In this document: one piece after another, positions 37,101 to 46,800 of the stretch
Numbering within the stretch: position 1 is the stretch's first letter
Layout: each line of letters starts with the position of its first letter
NCBI GenBank assembly: GCA_016192075.1
Contig: JACPUU010000017.1
Coordinates: forward strand, 62,001-126,000
Direction: 5' to 3'
Length of the DNA stretch: 64,000 bases
Source of the DNA: Bacteroidota bacterium
GTDB taxonomy: Bacteria > Bacteroidota > Bacteroidia > Flavobacteriales_D > Crocinitomicaceae
The notes under the pieces: generated by a model
The model's input: only the letters and a program-made list of their open reading frames with translations
Database searches by the model: none
What the model was told of the DNA's origin: nothing
Program-made: the position numbers and the translations under genes

Positions 37101-37847
37101 AGTTTTTACCGCTGCTTGTTGTGTAGCATCTAAAAGTCCGGTGAAATCTGGTAATTCGGTTAACTGACCGGCTGTTTTTTTTTCACCCAAAAGGGCCTGA
37201 ATTGCTTTTCCGGGATGATGAATCAGTTTTTCATAATCTCTGGCCAGCAGTATTTTGGGGTAGTTAAAAATTCCAATGGCATTTTGTTCAATAATCTGCC
37301 AGCTGTCTTCTGCATTGAACGTATTCTGAATACTGATCTGGCTGAATTCCTGGCGCAGTAAATCAACCAAAGCTGAAGGAGAGGAAGTAACATATTCCGG
37401 CAACAGAAGGTTAAACTCATCCTGGAAAAGTTTTCTGAGTACCGGATTAACAAAGGGAATGGACTCGTCCGGTACAAACATGTATGTGGTATTTTCCCGT
37501 TTTTTTTCATGTACCTGCACCAGCTGACAAAGTAGCGGAGCGGTGAAAAAGGAATTTCTGCGGGGACTTTTCCAGCGGATAAAATGAGAAACGTAAAGGG
37601 TGGTATGGAGACCGTATTCTTTTTCAAAAAAGCGGGCTTTGCGGTAAATTTTTTGAGCCTGGCTGAAATCGGCGGTAGCATCTGTCAGCCACAAATTAGC
37701 TGCATCAATGTGAACAAGTGGATTTTTGGCAGAAAGATCAAAGAGGTCTTTTTGCAGTGATTGCAGGGTTTGTATGAAGGTGTTTGAGTTGCTGATAATA
37801 CAGGTGTTGCTCAAAGTTAACGGAAAAATGAATAATGTGGTTTTCAA
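34179..37847 (-). CDS. DUF4011-type superfamily 1 DNA/RNA helicase
   Basis: A 1222-residue protein. Near the N-terminus LFDLSAKNPLV resembles the conserved segment of DUF4011 proteins. The helicase core starts about residue 240 with Q-motif-like LLDATQQAAVKTAL, Walker A GPPGTGKS (K265) and motif Ia (VLFVSEKRSALEVV). A long helical insert of about 500 residues follows, then Walker B YVIFDESSQIP (D872, E873), motif III (IVGDSQQMPP), motif V-like VQGIEKETVLIS and motif VI NRLNVLFTRA. The Upf1/Dna2-like DE(S)S box and arrangement place it in SF1B. The last 100 residues resemble the Vsr/PD-(D/E)XK-like domain that ends many of these proteins, but I cannot see an intact catalytic triad. Relatives occur in defence islands; a defence role here is possible but unproven. 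Confidence 0.85.
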   Translation of the reverse strand: MKTTLFIFPLTLSNTCIISNSNTFIQTLQSLQKDLFDLSAKNPLVHIDAANLWLTDATADFSQAQKIYRKARFFEKEYGLHTTLYVSHFIRWKSPRRNSFFTAPLLCQLVQVHEKKRENTTYMFVPDESIPFVNPVLRKLFQDEFNLLLPEYVTSSPSALVDLLRQEFSQISIQNTFNAEDSWQIIEQNAIGIFNYPKILLARDYEKLIHHPGKAIQALLGEKKTAGQLTELPDFTGLLDATQQAAVKTALHGHTVIQGPPGTGKSHTLVALIKTLLLQKKKVLFVSEKRSALEVVYQRLKKDKLDLSIAFFDPAKDEKKQFYAQLKKNWEFATSYQKPGTPDSKNKPHGQDLFSYYPHQLLKIDPASGINIQLLLEKLIAEDFDAAGAKISGTLPNYKLWQEYVPLLTQFEQLIQHEFGVKELTDTAFSGLNTVVFSEPDPLRKLAARIDQLDQSLQKMQALARTYKLSEQPESFSRFAIAASILSMVNKNQLELLQKEHKKYKTFNTLAKKYQLTRNKLTQAELMNQQWSKKPSVGEITALNDLLKQKKKSKTILGILKRNSARSQDYFADFSPEISTTAKLQLLEEVRTEWHLKGELEALKIKLKHELHILNPDTEIDHILQVRTKLDSVTQNEYITLLEHAESLNLIQDLAGIHTTVNQCSGLIAYLFYQPRHTSFQDLKSHLLLLKDELDLIDQLQFEIAVFFKVPEVLLNFIRANRLPVKKLDLLITWQQLVNETRFEPAFKKLGGEKLLTDFETRKSLFQKCEDDWIHQIQSYAAAFLHTAEKLAETPASKLTAQAKQHKQNYREAKRMLVHEFSKRQQHLPVSELLQMHADTVISLQPLWMMNPLSVAQFLPCEEALFDYVIFDESSQIPLEDSLPAIYRGAHIVIVGDSQQMPPGQFFTSNPDGKTLLDQAEFNFTNVSLTHHYRSEHPSLIGFSNKHFYDFELQALPPVSKENPIQLIRTAGIFEDQRNVAEALEIARTYKSLTAAGKADIGILAFSREQQHEIEKQLALLQLSPNESLIIRNLENVQGIEKETVLISIGYAKNSAGIFRKNFGPVNQERGANRLNVLFTRAIQKMIVFSSVTAADFEMSDNRGTTLLADFLRYCEEQQTARTAPEIKLPAHRIVYDLLVTNQVVFDYYPAENGISVSCFIQHQTGKILLVDPCTGLNETPDFFGTLIALEKRFKKIKLITATDLLFNRKQILHETLQYFKL

Positions 37848-37882
37848 AACAAATCAAGGTCAAAAACCAAATTGACGAGGCA

Positions 37883-37914
37883 AAAAAAAGAGCGGATCTG
37901 ATGTCCGCTCTTTT
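37883..37914 (-). terminator. Rho-independent terminator of the adhesin/PorP/PorE operon
   Basis: Stem AAAAGAGCGGA / TCCGCTCTTTT with a 7-base loop. On the minus strand it is followed by a run of eight T, just after the stop of the PorE-like gene at 37936. Confidence 0.85.
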
Positions 37915-37935
37915 GGAATAAATCCGGGGGATGAT

Positions 37936-39822
37936 TTATTTTTTGGTTACTTTAAATTCAGTACGACGGTTCTGTTGATGTTTGTCTTCATCACAGGTAA
38001 CTTTGTTTACACATTCATTCACAGGTACAGTTTCACCGTATCCTTTCCAGGTTAACCGTTTTGGGTCAATACCGCGGCTTACCAGGTAATCAACAGCTGC
38101 TTTGGCGCGTTTATCTGATAACACCAGGTTGTAATTGTCAGTACCTCGGGCATCGGTGTGAGACCCCATTTCAATGTAAAGTGTAGGGTTGTCTTTAAGC
38201 AGTTTAACCAGTTTATCAAGTTCAGCTGCGGCATCAGGACGAATTGCCCATTTGTCAAAATCGTAGTAGATATTTTCAAGTACAATTGGTTTATCAAGAA
38301 TGATTTCTTCCACTTCAAAATCAGCATAGAAATTTTCAGAATATTTTAATCCAATGGTAGAAATTTTATCGGTTCGCGTAAAGCAGCCTATTTTGGTACA
38401 CAACAGGTGATACTCTTCTTCCGGATTCAGTTTGTAGTGGAATTTACCGTCTTTACCGCTGACCATAGTCACAGCATCATTGCTGCTGCCAACAGTTATT
38501 TCAACGGTAACACCTTCAACCGGTATGTCTGTTCCCTTTTTGCGGGCCATGCCGTAGAGATTGAAAACCGGTGGTTTTTTCTCAAACGCATAGAGTTCAT
38601 CTTTGTCAGTGCGGCTTGATGACACAAATCCGGTAATGTTGTTTGTATTCAGAACGTAGCCAAAATCATCACTGGTTGTGTTGAGCGGATAGTTGAGGTT
38701 TTCTGGTTTCATCCAGCGGTTGTTGTAATAGTAGGTCAGAAATACATCCAGACCGCCCATGGAGTTGTGTGCATTGGATGAAAAATACAGCGTGCCGTCA
38801 GAGTGAATGTAAGGGAATAATTCATTACCAGCAGTATTAATAACCGGTCCCAGGTTTTCAGGGCTTGACCATTGACCGTTTTCGAGTGTGGTGCGGTAAA
38901 CATCGGTTCCACCGTAACCACCGGGCATGTCAGATACAAAGTACATGGTTTTTCCATCGGGCGTAATAGACGGGTGACCGCATGAATAATCGTCACTGTT
39001 AAACGGAAGTTCTTCCAGGTTGGTCCATTTATCTTCAACCAGCGAAGCTTTAAAAATTTTCAGGTTATTTTCATGTGCTTCGTTTACGTTCATTTTACGT
39101 TTATAGTAATTACTGCGGGTAAAATAAACGGTTGATCCATCTTCACTAAAAGTAGCGGGTCCTTCATGAAAACGGCCGTTGATATCTCCCTCCAACAGAA
39201 CCGGTGAAAGCCAGTTTCCATCGTTGTCTTTTTCCATGTAATAGAGATCGAGGTATGAATTTCCGGTCCATGGACTTTGTTTTCTGCCCTGGAATACTTC
39301 AGATTCTGCTGCAAAAACAACACCGTTCTGATAGGCAATCGGGCTGAATGCACCGGTAAAATCAGCAGACGGAATTCCGGTCATTACATAAAGGCTGGTA
39401 TCTCTGAAACGCTGATTGATAGAGAGGCAAGAGGCTATAAGCATTTCGGCCACCACATCACCCGGATGATCTTTCAGAAAGAATTCAAAATAGGTAATGG
39501 CTTCTTTGTAATGTCCTTCATACATCAGTAACCGGCCGTAGTTGAAATTGGCCTGTGCGCTTGCCTGGTTGTTTTGAATAACTTCTTCGTAAAGTGGTTT
39601 TGCTTTTTTCAGCTGATTTGAAAAAAAGAAAGCGTTGGCCAGGTTTTCAACGGCGTACGAATCTCTTCGTTTTTCAAGTCCTTTTTCATAGTTGTCAATA
39701 GACTCTGAATAGCGCATGTATTCATAATCGTTATCTGCTTTTTTAAAATAATAATCGGCACCGCAACCATAGAACAAAAGAGCCATGATTAAGCCAGACA
39801 GAAGGGTGTATTTTCTTTTCAT
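37936..39822 (-). CDS. PorE-like T9SS protein (TPR, propeller, CRD, OmpA)
   Basis: A 628-residue lipoprotein candidate (signal LLSGLIMALLFYGC). Domains in order: TPR helices (about 25-130), a PD40/WD40-like beta-propeller (about 140-400; YFTRSNYYKRK, MYFVSDMPGGYGGTDVY, LYFSSNAHNSMGGLDVFL), a carboxypeptidase-regulatory-like fold (about 430-510), and a C-terminal OmpA peptidoglycan-binding domain (about 520-625; GSHTDARGTDNYNLVLSDKRA, with the Asp and Arg that bind diaminopimelate). This is the domain order of PorE, which anchors the T9SS trans-envelope complex to peptidoglycan; many Bacteroidota have several paralogs. The frame extends to 39894, but the ATG at 39822 begins the signal sequence, 16 bases after the porP stop. 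It is the last gene of the adhesin operon. Confidence 0.88.
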   Translation of the reverse strand: MKRKYTLLSGLIMALLFYGCGADYYFKKADNDYEYMRYSESIDNYEKGLEKRRDSYAVENLANAFFFSNQLKKAKPLYEEVIQNNQASAQANFNYGRLLMYEGHYKEAITYFEFFLKDHPGDVVAEMLIASCLSINQRFRDTSLYVMTGIPSADFTGAFSPIAYQNGVVFAAESEVFQGRKQSPWTGNSYLDLYYMEKDNDGNWLSPVLLEGDINGRFHEGPATFSEDGSTVYFTRSNYYKRKMNVNEAHENNLKIFKASLVEDKWTNLEELPFNSDDYSCGHPSITPDGKTMYFVSDMPGGYGGTDVYRTTLENGQWSSPENLGPVINTAGNELFPYIHSDGTLYFSSNAHNSMGGLDVFLTYYYNNRWMKPENLNYPLNTTSDDFGYVLNTNNITGFVSSSRTDKDELYAFEKKPPVFNLYGMARKKGTDIPVEGVTVEITVGSSNDAVTMVSGKDGKFHYKLNPEEEYHLLCTKIGCFTRTDKISTIGLKYSENFYADFEVEEIILDKPIVLENIYYDFDKWAIRPDAAAELDKLVKLLKDNPTLYIEMGSHTDARGTDNYNLVLSDKRAKAAVDYLVSRGIDPKRLTWKGYGETVPVNECVNKVTCDEDKHQQNRRTEFKVTKK

Positions 39823-39838
39823 GTGGGTTGTGTTTTTA

Positions 39839-40771
39839 TTAGAAGTAGCGCGGTGTACGCTCTTTGGTGTCGTCTTTTCCAAAGTCATAACCAATCATTA
39901 TTTCATGTGATCCGTTTGAATATTTGCGGATTTCTGAAACGGTGAAGTCATAACCGTAACCTACCCTGAAACTGTTGGTAGCCTGGTATTCAAGAATTGC
40001 TGAAACGGCATCACCTGTGCGGAATGATGCTCCCAGCCAGATCATGTCTTTGAACAGTGCGCTGAAATTAATGTCGGCCTGAAACGGTGCGCCCGGAATG
40101 TATTTGAACAACACAGATGGTTTCAGTTTTACATTTTCAGTCACGTTAAAAATGTATCCGCCGGTAAGCATGTAATGACGTCTCATAAAAGACGTATTAT
40201 TAATGTTCAATGAGAAATCAGATCCTTTTCCGTAAGACAATAAGGTTGGGATAGAGAATCCTGCATACCATTTGGTTTTTTGTGAATAGTAAATTCCGAA
40301 ACCAAATTTTGGAAATACCTGCCCGTTCAGGTTGCCCTGGAAAATTACGTCGCTCTGGTCCCACGTAATCAAATCTGTAAGTGCGGCATTGTAATGTGAA
40401 ATACCAGCTTTTAAACCAAAGGCCAGTTTACCTTCACCCAGTTTGATATTGTAGGAGTAGTTTGCTACAACATCTGTCATGTTGGTAACTCCAATGCGGT
40501 CGTTGACCATAACCAGTCCCAGTCCCATTTTGTTGTCAACAATGGCTGCGTCAACGGCTGCTGTAAATGTTTGTGGCGCGCCGTCAAATTTTACCCATTG
40601 GGTTCTGAACAACATGGTTGATGTAAGGCACTCCTGGCTGCCGGCATAAGCCGGATTCAGAAATAATCCGTTAAACATGTACTGGCTTACCATGGGTTCC
40701 TGCTGTGCAACTGATTTTCCGGTCAGAAGAAGCATCAGGAACAGAACTGAAATTGCTTTTATCTTTTTCAT
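39839..40771 (-). CDS. PorP/SprF-family T9SS outer-membrane protein
   Basis: A 310-residue outer-membrane beta-barrel of the PorP/SprF family. Signal peptide (LFLMLLLTGKSVAQQ), then the hallmark start of mature PorP proteins (PMVSQYMFNGLFLNPAYAGS). Barrel strands alternate through the rest (LGLVMVNDRIGVTN, LAFGLKAGISHYNA), ending with strand EIMIGYDFG. PorP/SprF proteins assist secretion or surface attachment of specific T9SS cargo; SprF is needed for SprB in Flavobacterium. Its position directly after a giant type B adhesin and before a PorE-like gene strongly suggests it serves that adhesin. It starts 31 bases after the adhesin's stop. Confidence 0.95.
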   Translation of the reverse strand: MKKIKAISVLFLMLLLTGKSVAQQEPMVSQYMFNGLFLNPAYAGSQECLTSTMLFRTQWVKFDGAPQTFTAAVDAAIVDNKMGLGLVMVNDRIGVTNMTDVVANYSYNIKLGEGKLAFGLKAGISHYNAALTDLITWDQSDVIFQGNLNGQVFPKFGFGIYYSQKTKWYAGFSIPTLLSYGKGSDFSLNINNTSFMRRHYMLTGGYIFNVTENVKLKPSVLFKYIPGAPFQADINFSALFKDMIWLGASFRTGDAVSAILEYQATNSFRVGYGYDFTVSEIRKYSNGSHEIMIGYDFGKDDTKERTPRYF

Positions 40772-40802
40772 AAGTCTCTTTTTCTATAGTAATTACGAAT
40801 GC

Positions 40803-43800
40803 TTATCGTGTTCTTCTTAAATCAACATATCCTGTCAAAACTCTTTCCAGTGCGGTGACTTTGAGAATTACAAAGTAGGTTCCGTCAGGCAATTCTTCAC
40901 CGCTGTTGTTGTGGCCATCCCATTCGTTCTGATAGCCTGAGGCGCTGTAAACAAGATTACCCCAACGGTTATACACTTGAATTTCGTTGTCAGGGAATGC
41001 TTCAATTCCATGCACTACAAAGTAGTCGTTTTCACCATCGTTGTTTGGAGAATAGCCGGTTGGCATTTCCAGTTCAAAGGGTTGTGTGAGCAAAATGCCG
41101 GCCTGAACGGTACAACCGTTTTCGTCAGTGACAAGCACTGCGTATTGCCCGGCTGTACTATTTGACAGGTCTTCGGTAGTTGAACCGTCTGACCAGAGGT
41201 ACTCGTATGGTGCCGTTCCGCCAATCACTTCAGCATCAATTGAACCGTCTGTACCCAGGTAGGTGCTTACATTATAGCCGCCGGTGTGAACAGGGCTGCT
41301 TAACTGAACATACATGGAATCAGGTTGTGAAATGGTATAGGTTACGGTCATAGTGCACTGGTTGCTGTCTACAACAGTGAGTGTGTAATCACCGGCAAGC
41401 AAATTCAGCAATACAGCAGTAGAATCACCGGTTGACCAATAGTAGTGAATTGGTTCAGTAGCATTCAGCACGGTAACATTAATGAGTCCGTTTCTGTCAC
41501 CATAACACAGTGCATCTTCCAGCGTTGAGTTAATTGAAACAGGGTTGGTAGATTCGATGCTGTCTGTGTAAACAAACTGGCATCCGTTGTCATCTGTTAT
41601 TGTTACCTGGTAATTACCTGCCGGTACATTTACAAGATCTTCGGTGGTAGCTGAATTTGACCAGTTAAACGTGTATGGCAATACGCCGCCGTAAACAGTC
41701 AGGTCAATTGTACCATCAGTGCTGAGACAGGTAGCATCAATGGTTGTTGCTGTAGCATACAGGGAGTCAGGCTGCGTAACAGTTACGGCTAATTGATACG
41801 TGCAGCCATTAGCATCGGTCAGTGTCAGATCATAGTCACCCGCAGGCAGTGCAGTAAGATCCTGTGAGGTACTTCCATTGCTCCAGTCAAAGGTATAAGG
41901 TGTTGTTCCACCAGCAGGCAGAATGGTAATTGATCCATCACTCAATCCGAAACAAGTTACATCGGTATGTGTCATTTCAACAGTGATTGTATCAGGCTGA
42001 CTGATAAAAAGTGCAGCGGTGGTTTCACAACCGTTGAAATCGGTTACCGTAACATCGTATGCACCGGGTACCAGATTCGTCAGGTCTTCTGAAGTGGCAC
42101 TGTTGTTCCAGAGATACAAATAAGGAGCTGTTCCGTCTGTTACCGTTAAATCAATTGTTCCGTTAGCAGCCGCATAACATGTCACATCGGTACCGGTAAT
42201 AGCTGCAACCGGTGTTGGGTAAATGGTCACAGTAAAACTGCAGATAGTAATGTTTCCATGAATGTCGGTGATTTCATATTCTTCAGTAGTTGTACCAATA
42301 GGGAATGTTGCTCCGGATCCTAAACCAGCTGTTTGAATGATCGATGCAATTCCGCAATTGTCAGTGGCAACCGGAAGTGTATAAACCACCAGTGGGAAAC
42401 AGGTACTGGTATCTGTAGGGCAATTGGTTGTTACCGGCATTTCGTTATCAGTTACTACAACATCTTGTGTACACGTGATCGAATTTCCATGAATATCTGT
42501 TACGGTCCATGTAACAGTTGTAGTACCTACAGCAAAAGTTGCAGGCGCATCGTTGGTTACTGTTGCCACACCGCAATTGTCGTTTGTGGTTGGTGTTCCC
42601 AGTGAAACTGTTGCCGCAGCACAAGTACCCGGATCATTATTCACGGCCACATCAGCCGGACACGTGATGGTTGGATTTTCATTATCAGTCACCACCACAT
42701 CTTGTGTGCAAGTCAAAGAATTTCCGTGAATGTCTGTTACGGTCCATGTCACGGTTGTAGTACCTACAGCAAAAGTTGCAGGTGCATCGTTGGTTACTGT
42801 TGCCACACCGCAATTGTCATTGGTAGTTGGTGTTCCCAGTGAAACAGAAGAAGCAGTACACAATCCCGGATCATTATTCACAGCCACATCAGCCGGACAA
42901 GTAATAGTCGGATTTTCGTTATCAGTCACCACAACATCTTGTGTGCAAGTCAGAGAATTTCCGTGAATGTCTGTTACGGTCCAGGTTACTGTTGTAGTAC
43001 CAACCGGGAATGTTGCAGGCGCATCGTTGGTTACTGTTGCAACACCGCAATTGTCATTGGTAGTTGGTGTTCCCAGTGAAACTGTTGCCGCAGCGCACGT
43101 ACCCGGATCATTATTCACAGCCACATCAACCGGACAAGTAATAGTCGGATTTTCGTTATCCGTTACCACGACATCTTGTGTACACGTGATCGAATTTCCA
43201 TGAATGTCTGTTACGGTCCATGTCACTGTTGTAGTACCAACCGCAAAAGTTGCAGGTGCATCGTTGGTTACTGTTGCCACACCGCAATTGTCATTGGTGG
43301 TTGGTGTCCCGAGTGATACTGTTGCAGCAGCACAAGTACCCGGATCATTATTCACAGCCACATCAGCCGGACAAGTAATGGTTGGATTTTCATTATCAGT
43401 CACCACCACATCTTGTGTACAAGTAATCAAATTTCCATGAATGTCTGTTACGGTCCAAGTCACTGTTGTTGTGCCAACCGGGAATGTTACAGGTGCATCG
43501 TTGGTCACAGTTGCAACACCACAGTTGTCATTGGTTGTTGGTGTTCCCAGTGAAACAGAAGAAGCAGTACACAATCCCGGATCATTATTTACAGCCACAT
43601 CAGCCGGACAAGTAATGGTTGGATTTTCATTATCAGTCACCACAACATCTTGTGTACAGGTGATTGAATTTCCGTGAATGTCTGTTACTGTCCAGGTCAC
43701 TGTTGTAGTACCAACCGGGAATGTTGCAGGTGCATCGTTGGTCACAGTTGCAACGCCGCAATTGTCATTGGTGGTTGGTGTTCCCAGTGAAACAGAAGAA

Positions 43801-46800
43801 GCAGTACACAATCCCGGATCATTATTCACAGCTACATCAGCCGGACACGTGATAGTCGGGTTTTCATTATCGGTCACCACAACATCTTGTGTACAGGTTG
43901 CAGAATTTCCGTTTACATCTGTCACGGTCCAGGTTACAGTAGTTGTACCAACCGGGAAGATAGCCGGTGCATTGTTGGTTACGGTATCAATACCGCAATT
44001 ATCTGAAGTAACCGGAGTACCCAGGGAAACATTGGCAGAATCAATGTAGCAATTACCTGCATCAGCCGTTGCAGCTATATCCGAAGGACAGGTAATTACC
44101 GGATTATCCACATCATTTACAGTGACTGTAAAACTGCATGAAGCGTCAGCTCCGTTAGCGTTGTACGCTGTATAAGTAACAGTAGTGCTGCCTACCGGGA
44201 AATTGCTTCCTGAAACCAATCCGGCTGTTTGAACAACCATCACCGGGCAGGAGAATTCTGTAATATAAGGAAGCGGGAAAGTTCCGTTGTAATCATTCCA
44301 GGCACCTCCACCGGAAAGGAACTGAATGTATTGTTCGTTTCCAATTCCTCCGTTATTAGGTTCTCCGATATTCCAGTTGGTGAAGGTGAGCGGATTTCCA
44401 TCCTGCCACTCCCAGCCACCGTTTGGTTCACTGTAACCGGGATTAGATGGATTTTGGAAACCGCCTGTCCAGGCACCTCCGCTAACGAGAACTGAATTTA
44501 AAAACAGATTTTCTGCCAGTGAATTTATGCTGACCAATTGTCCGCCTAAACCTGTTGCAATTGTATTTGCACTGTTCCAATCAGCATCAACTGCGGATAG
44601 GACATAATGATGGCCGTTGAAAGATCCCAGATAGGTTCCTGATCCGTCAGGCAATGTGGTTACACAATCACTTCCGCAGCCCGATTGTGCGGTAGCAGGA
44701 CTAAATGTGACAAGAGCCTCGCAGGCACCTGCAGTATTATTTACGGTAATATCAGGAACGCAGGTTATTACAGGTATTGTTGTATCAATTACAGTGATTT
44801 CGAAAGAACAAAGGGAAGTATTACCCGATGCGTCGGTAACCATAAAACTGTTGCTGGTAGTACCTATCGGGAAAGCAGAGCCCGAAGGAAGACCTATGGT
44901 TTGTATAATTGCTGAACCAGTACAGTTGTCACTGAACGGAACAGTGTAATTGACCAGCGCAGTGCAGAGGCCGTTATCGTTGCTTACTGTAATATCAGCC
45001 GGACAAGTGATAGTCGGATTTTCGTTATCTGTCACCACCACATTTTGTGTACAGGTAACAAGGTTACCATTTATATCAGTTACAGTCCATGTCACCACAG
45101 TTGTACCAATCGGGAATGCTACCGGAGCATCATTGGTAACCGTAGCAACACCACAGTTGTCATTGGTGGTTGGTGTTCCCAGTGAAACAGAAGAAGCAGT
45201 ACACAATCCCGGATCATTATTCACAGCCACATCAGCCGGACAAGTAATGGTTGGATTTTCATTATCAGTCACCACAACATCTTGTGTACAGGTCAGAGAA
45301 TTTCCGTGAATATCAGTTACAGTCCAAGTCACTGTTGTAGTGCCTACAGCAAAAGTTGCAGGCGCATCGTTGGTTACTGTTGCAACACCGCAATTGTCGT
45401 TTGTTGTTGGTGTTCCAAGTGAAACAGTTGCAGCCGCACAAGTACCCGGATCGTTATTTACAGCGACATCAGCCGGACACGTAATGGTTGGATTTTCATT
45501 ATCAGTCACCACAACATCTTGTGTGCAAGTCAGAGAATTTCCGTGAATGTCAGTTACAGTCCAGGTCACTGTTGTTGTGCCAACCGCGAAAGTTGCAGGT
45601 GCATCGTTGGTTACTGTTGCAACACCGCAATTGTCGTTTGTTGTTGGTGTTCCAAGTGAAACAGAAGAAGCAGTACACAATCCCGGATCATTATTCACAG
45701 CGACATCAGCCGGACAAGTGATCGTTGGATTTTCGTTATCAGTTACCACAACATCTTGTGTGCAGGTGATCGAATTTCCATGAATATCTGTTACGGTCCA
45801 TGTAACAGTTGTAGTACCTACAGCAAAAGTTGCAGGAGCATCGTTGGTTACTGTTGCCACACCGCAATTGTCATTGGTAGTTGGTGTTCCCAGTGAAACA
45901 GAAGAAGCAGTACACAATCCCGGATCATTATTCACAGCCACATCAGTAGGACAGGTGATAGTTGGATTTTCATTATCAGTCACCACAACATCTTGTGTGC
46001 AGGTGATCGAATTTCCATGAATGTCTGTTACGGTCCATGTAACAGTTGTAGTACCTACAGCAAAAGTTGCAGGTGCATCGTTAGTTACTGTTGCAACACC
46101 ACAGTTGTCGTTTGTGGTTGGTGTTCCCAGTGAAACAGAAGAAGCAGTACACAATCCCGGATCATTATTCACAGCCACATCAGCCGGACACGTGATAGTA
46201 GGATTTTCATTGTCTGCAACAATAGCCTGGAAACTGCAGGTTGCGTTGTTTCCAACACTGTCGGTTACAACATAGGTAATAACGGTTGTGCCAACCGCGA
46301 AGAAAGAACCACTTGCTTGTCCTGCGGTCATAAGCGTATTGGTTCCCAGCGGACAATTGTCAGTTCCAACCGGGGTTAAATAGGTGATAGTTGCACCGCA
46401 AAGTCCTGCATCTGTAGATACATTTATATCAGCAGGACAGGTAATGAATGGAGGGGTGACATCAGCAACAGTTGTTAAAAGAATAGTGGCGTTATCTGTA
46501 CAACTTTCAGTATCTGTTACAGTAACAGTATAGGTTCCTTCAAAGAGGCCGGAAATATCTTCTGTTGAAGCAGTGTAACCTGAAGGCCCGGTCCAGCTAT
46601 AGCTATAGGGTGTGGTACCGCCGGTTACGGTCAGGTTAAGGCTTCCGTCTGATTCACCCAGACACGAAACCTGGCTTGAAATAACGGCAGAAGCAATCAG
46701 TTCATTTGGTATTATAATAGCATATGGGAGTGATAAACATCCTTTGCTGTCTCTTACAACAATGTTGTATGAATTGCCGGTTGCAAGCGTCAGTGTGGTA

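Noticed and set aside
42425-46215. CRISPR-like regular repetition
   Set aside because: The repeats are 237 bp, contiguous, in frame and protein-coding, with no short repeats separated by unique spacers and no cas genes.
42730-46275. A ladder of plus-strand 78-residue frames starting MSVTVHVTVV
   Set aside because: Each frame is the antisense of one HYR repeat and recurs every 237 bases; the sense strand carries a clear secreted protein.
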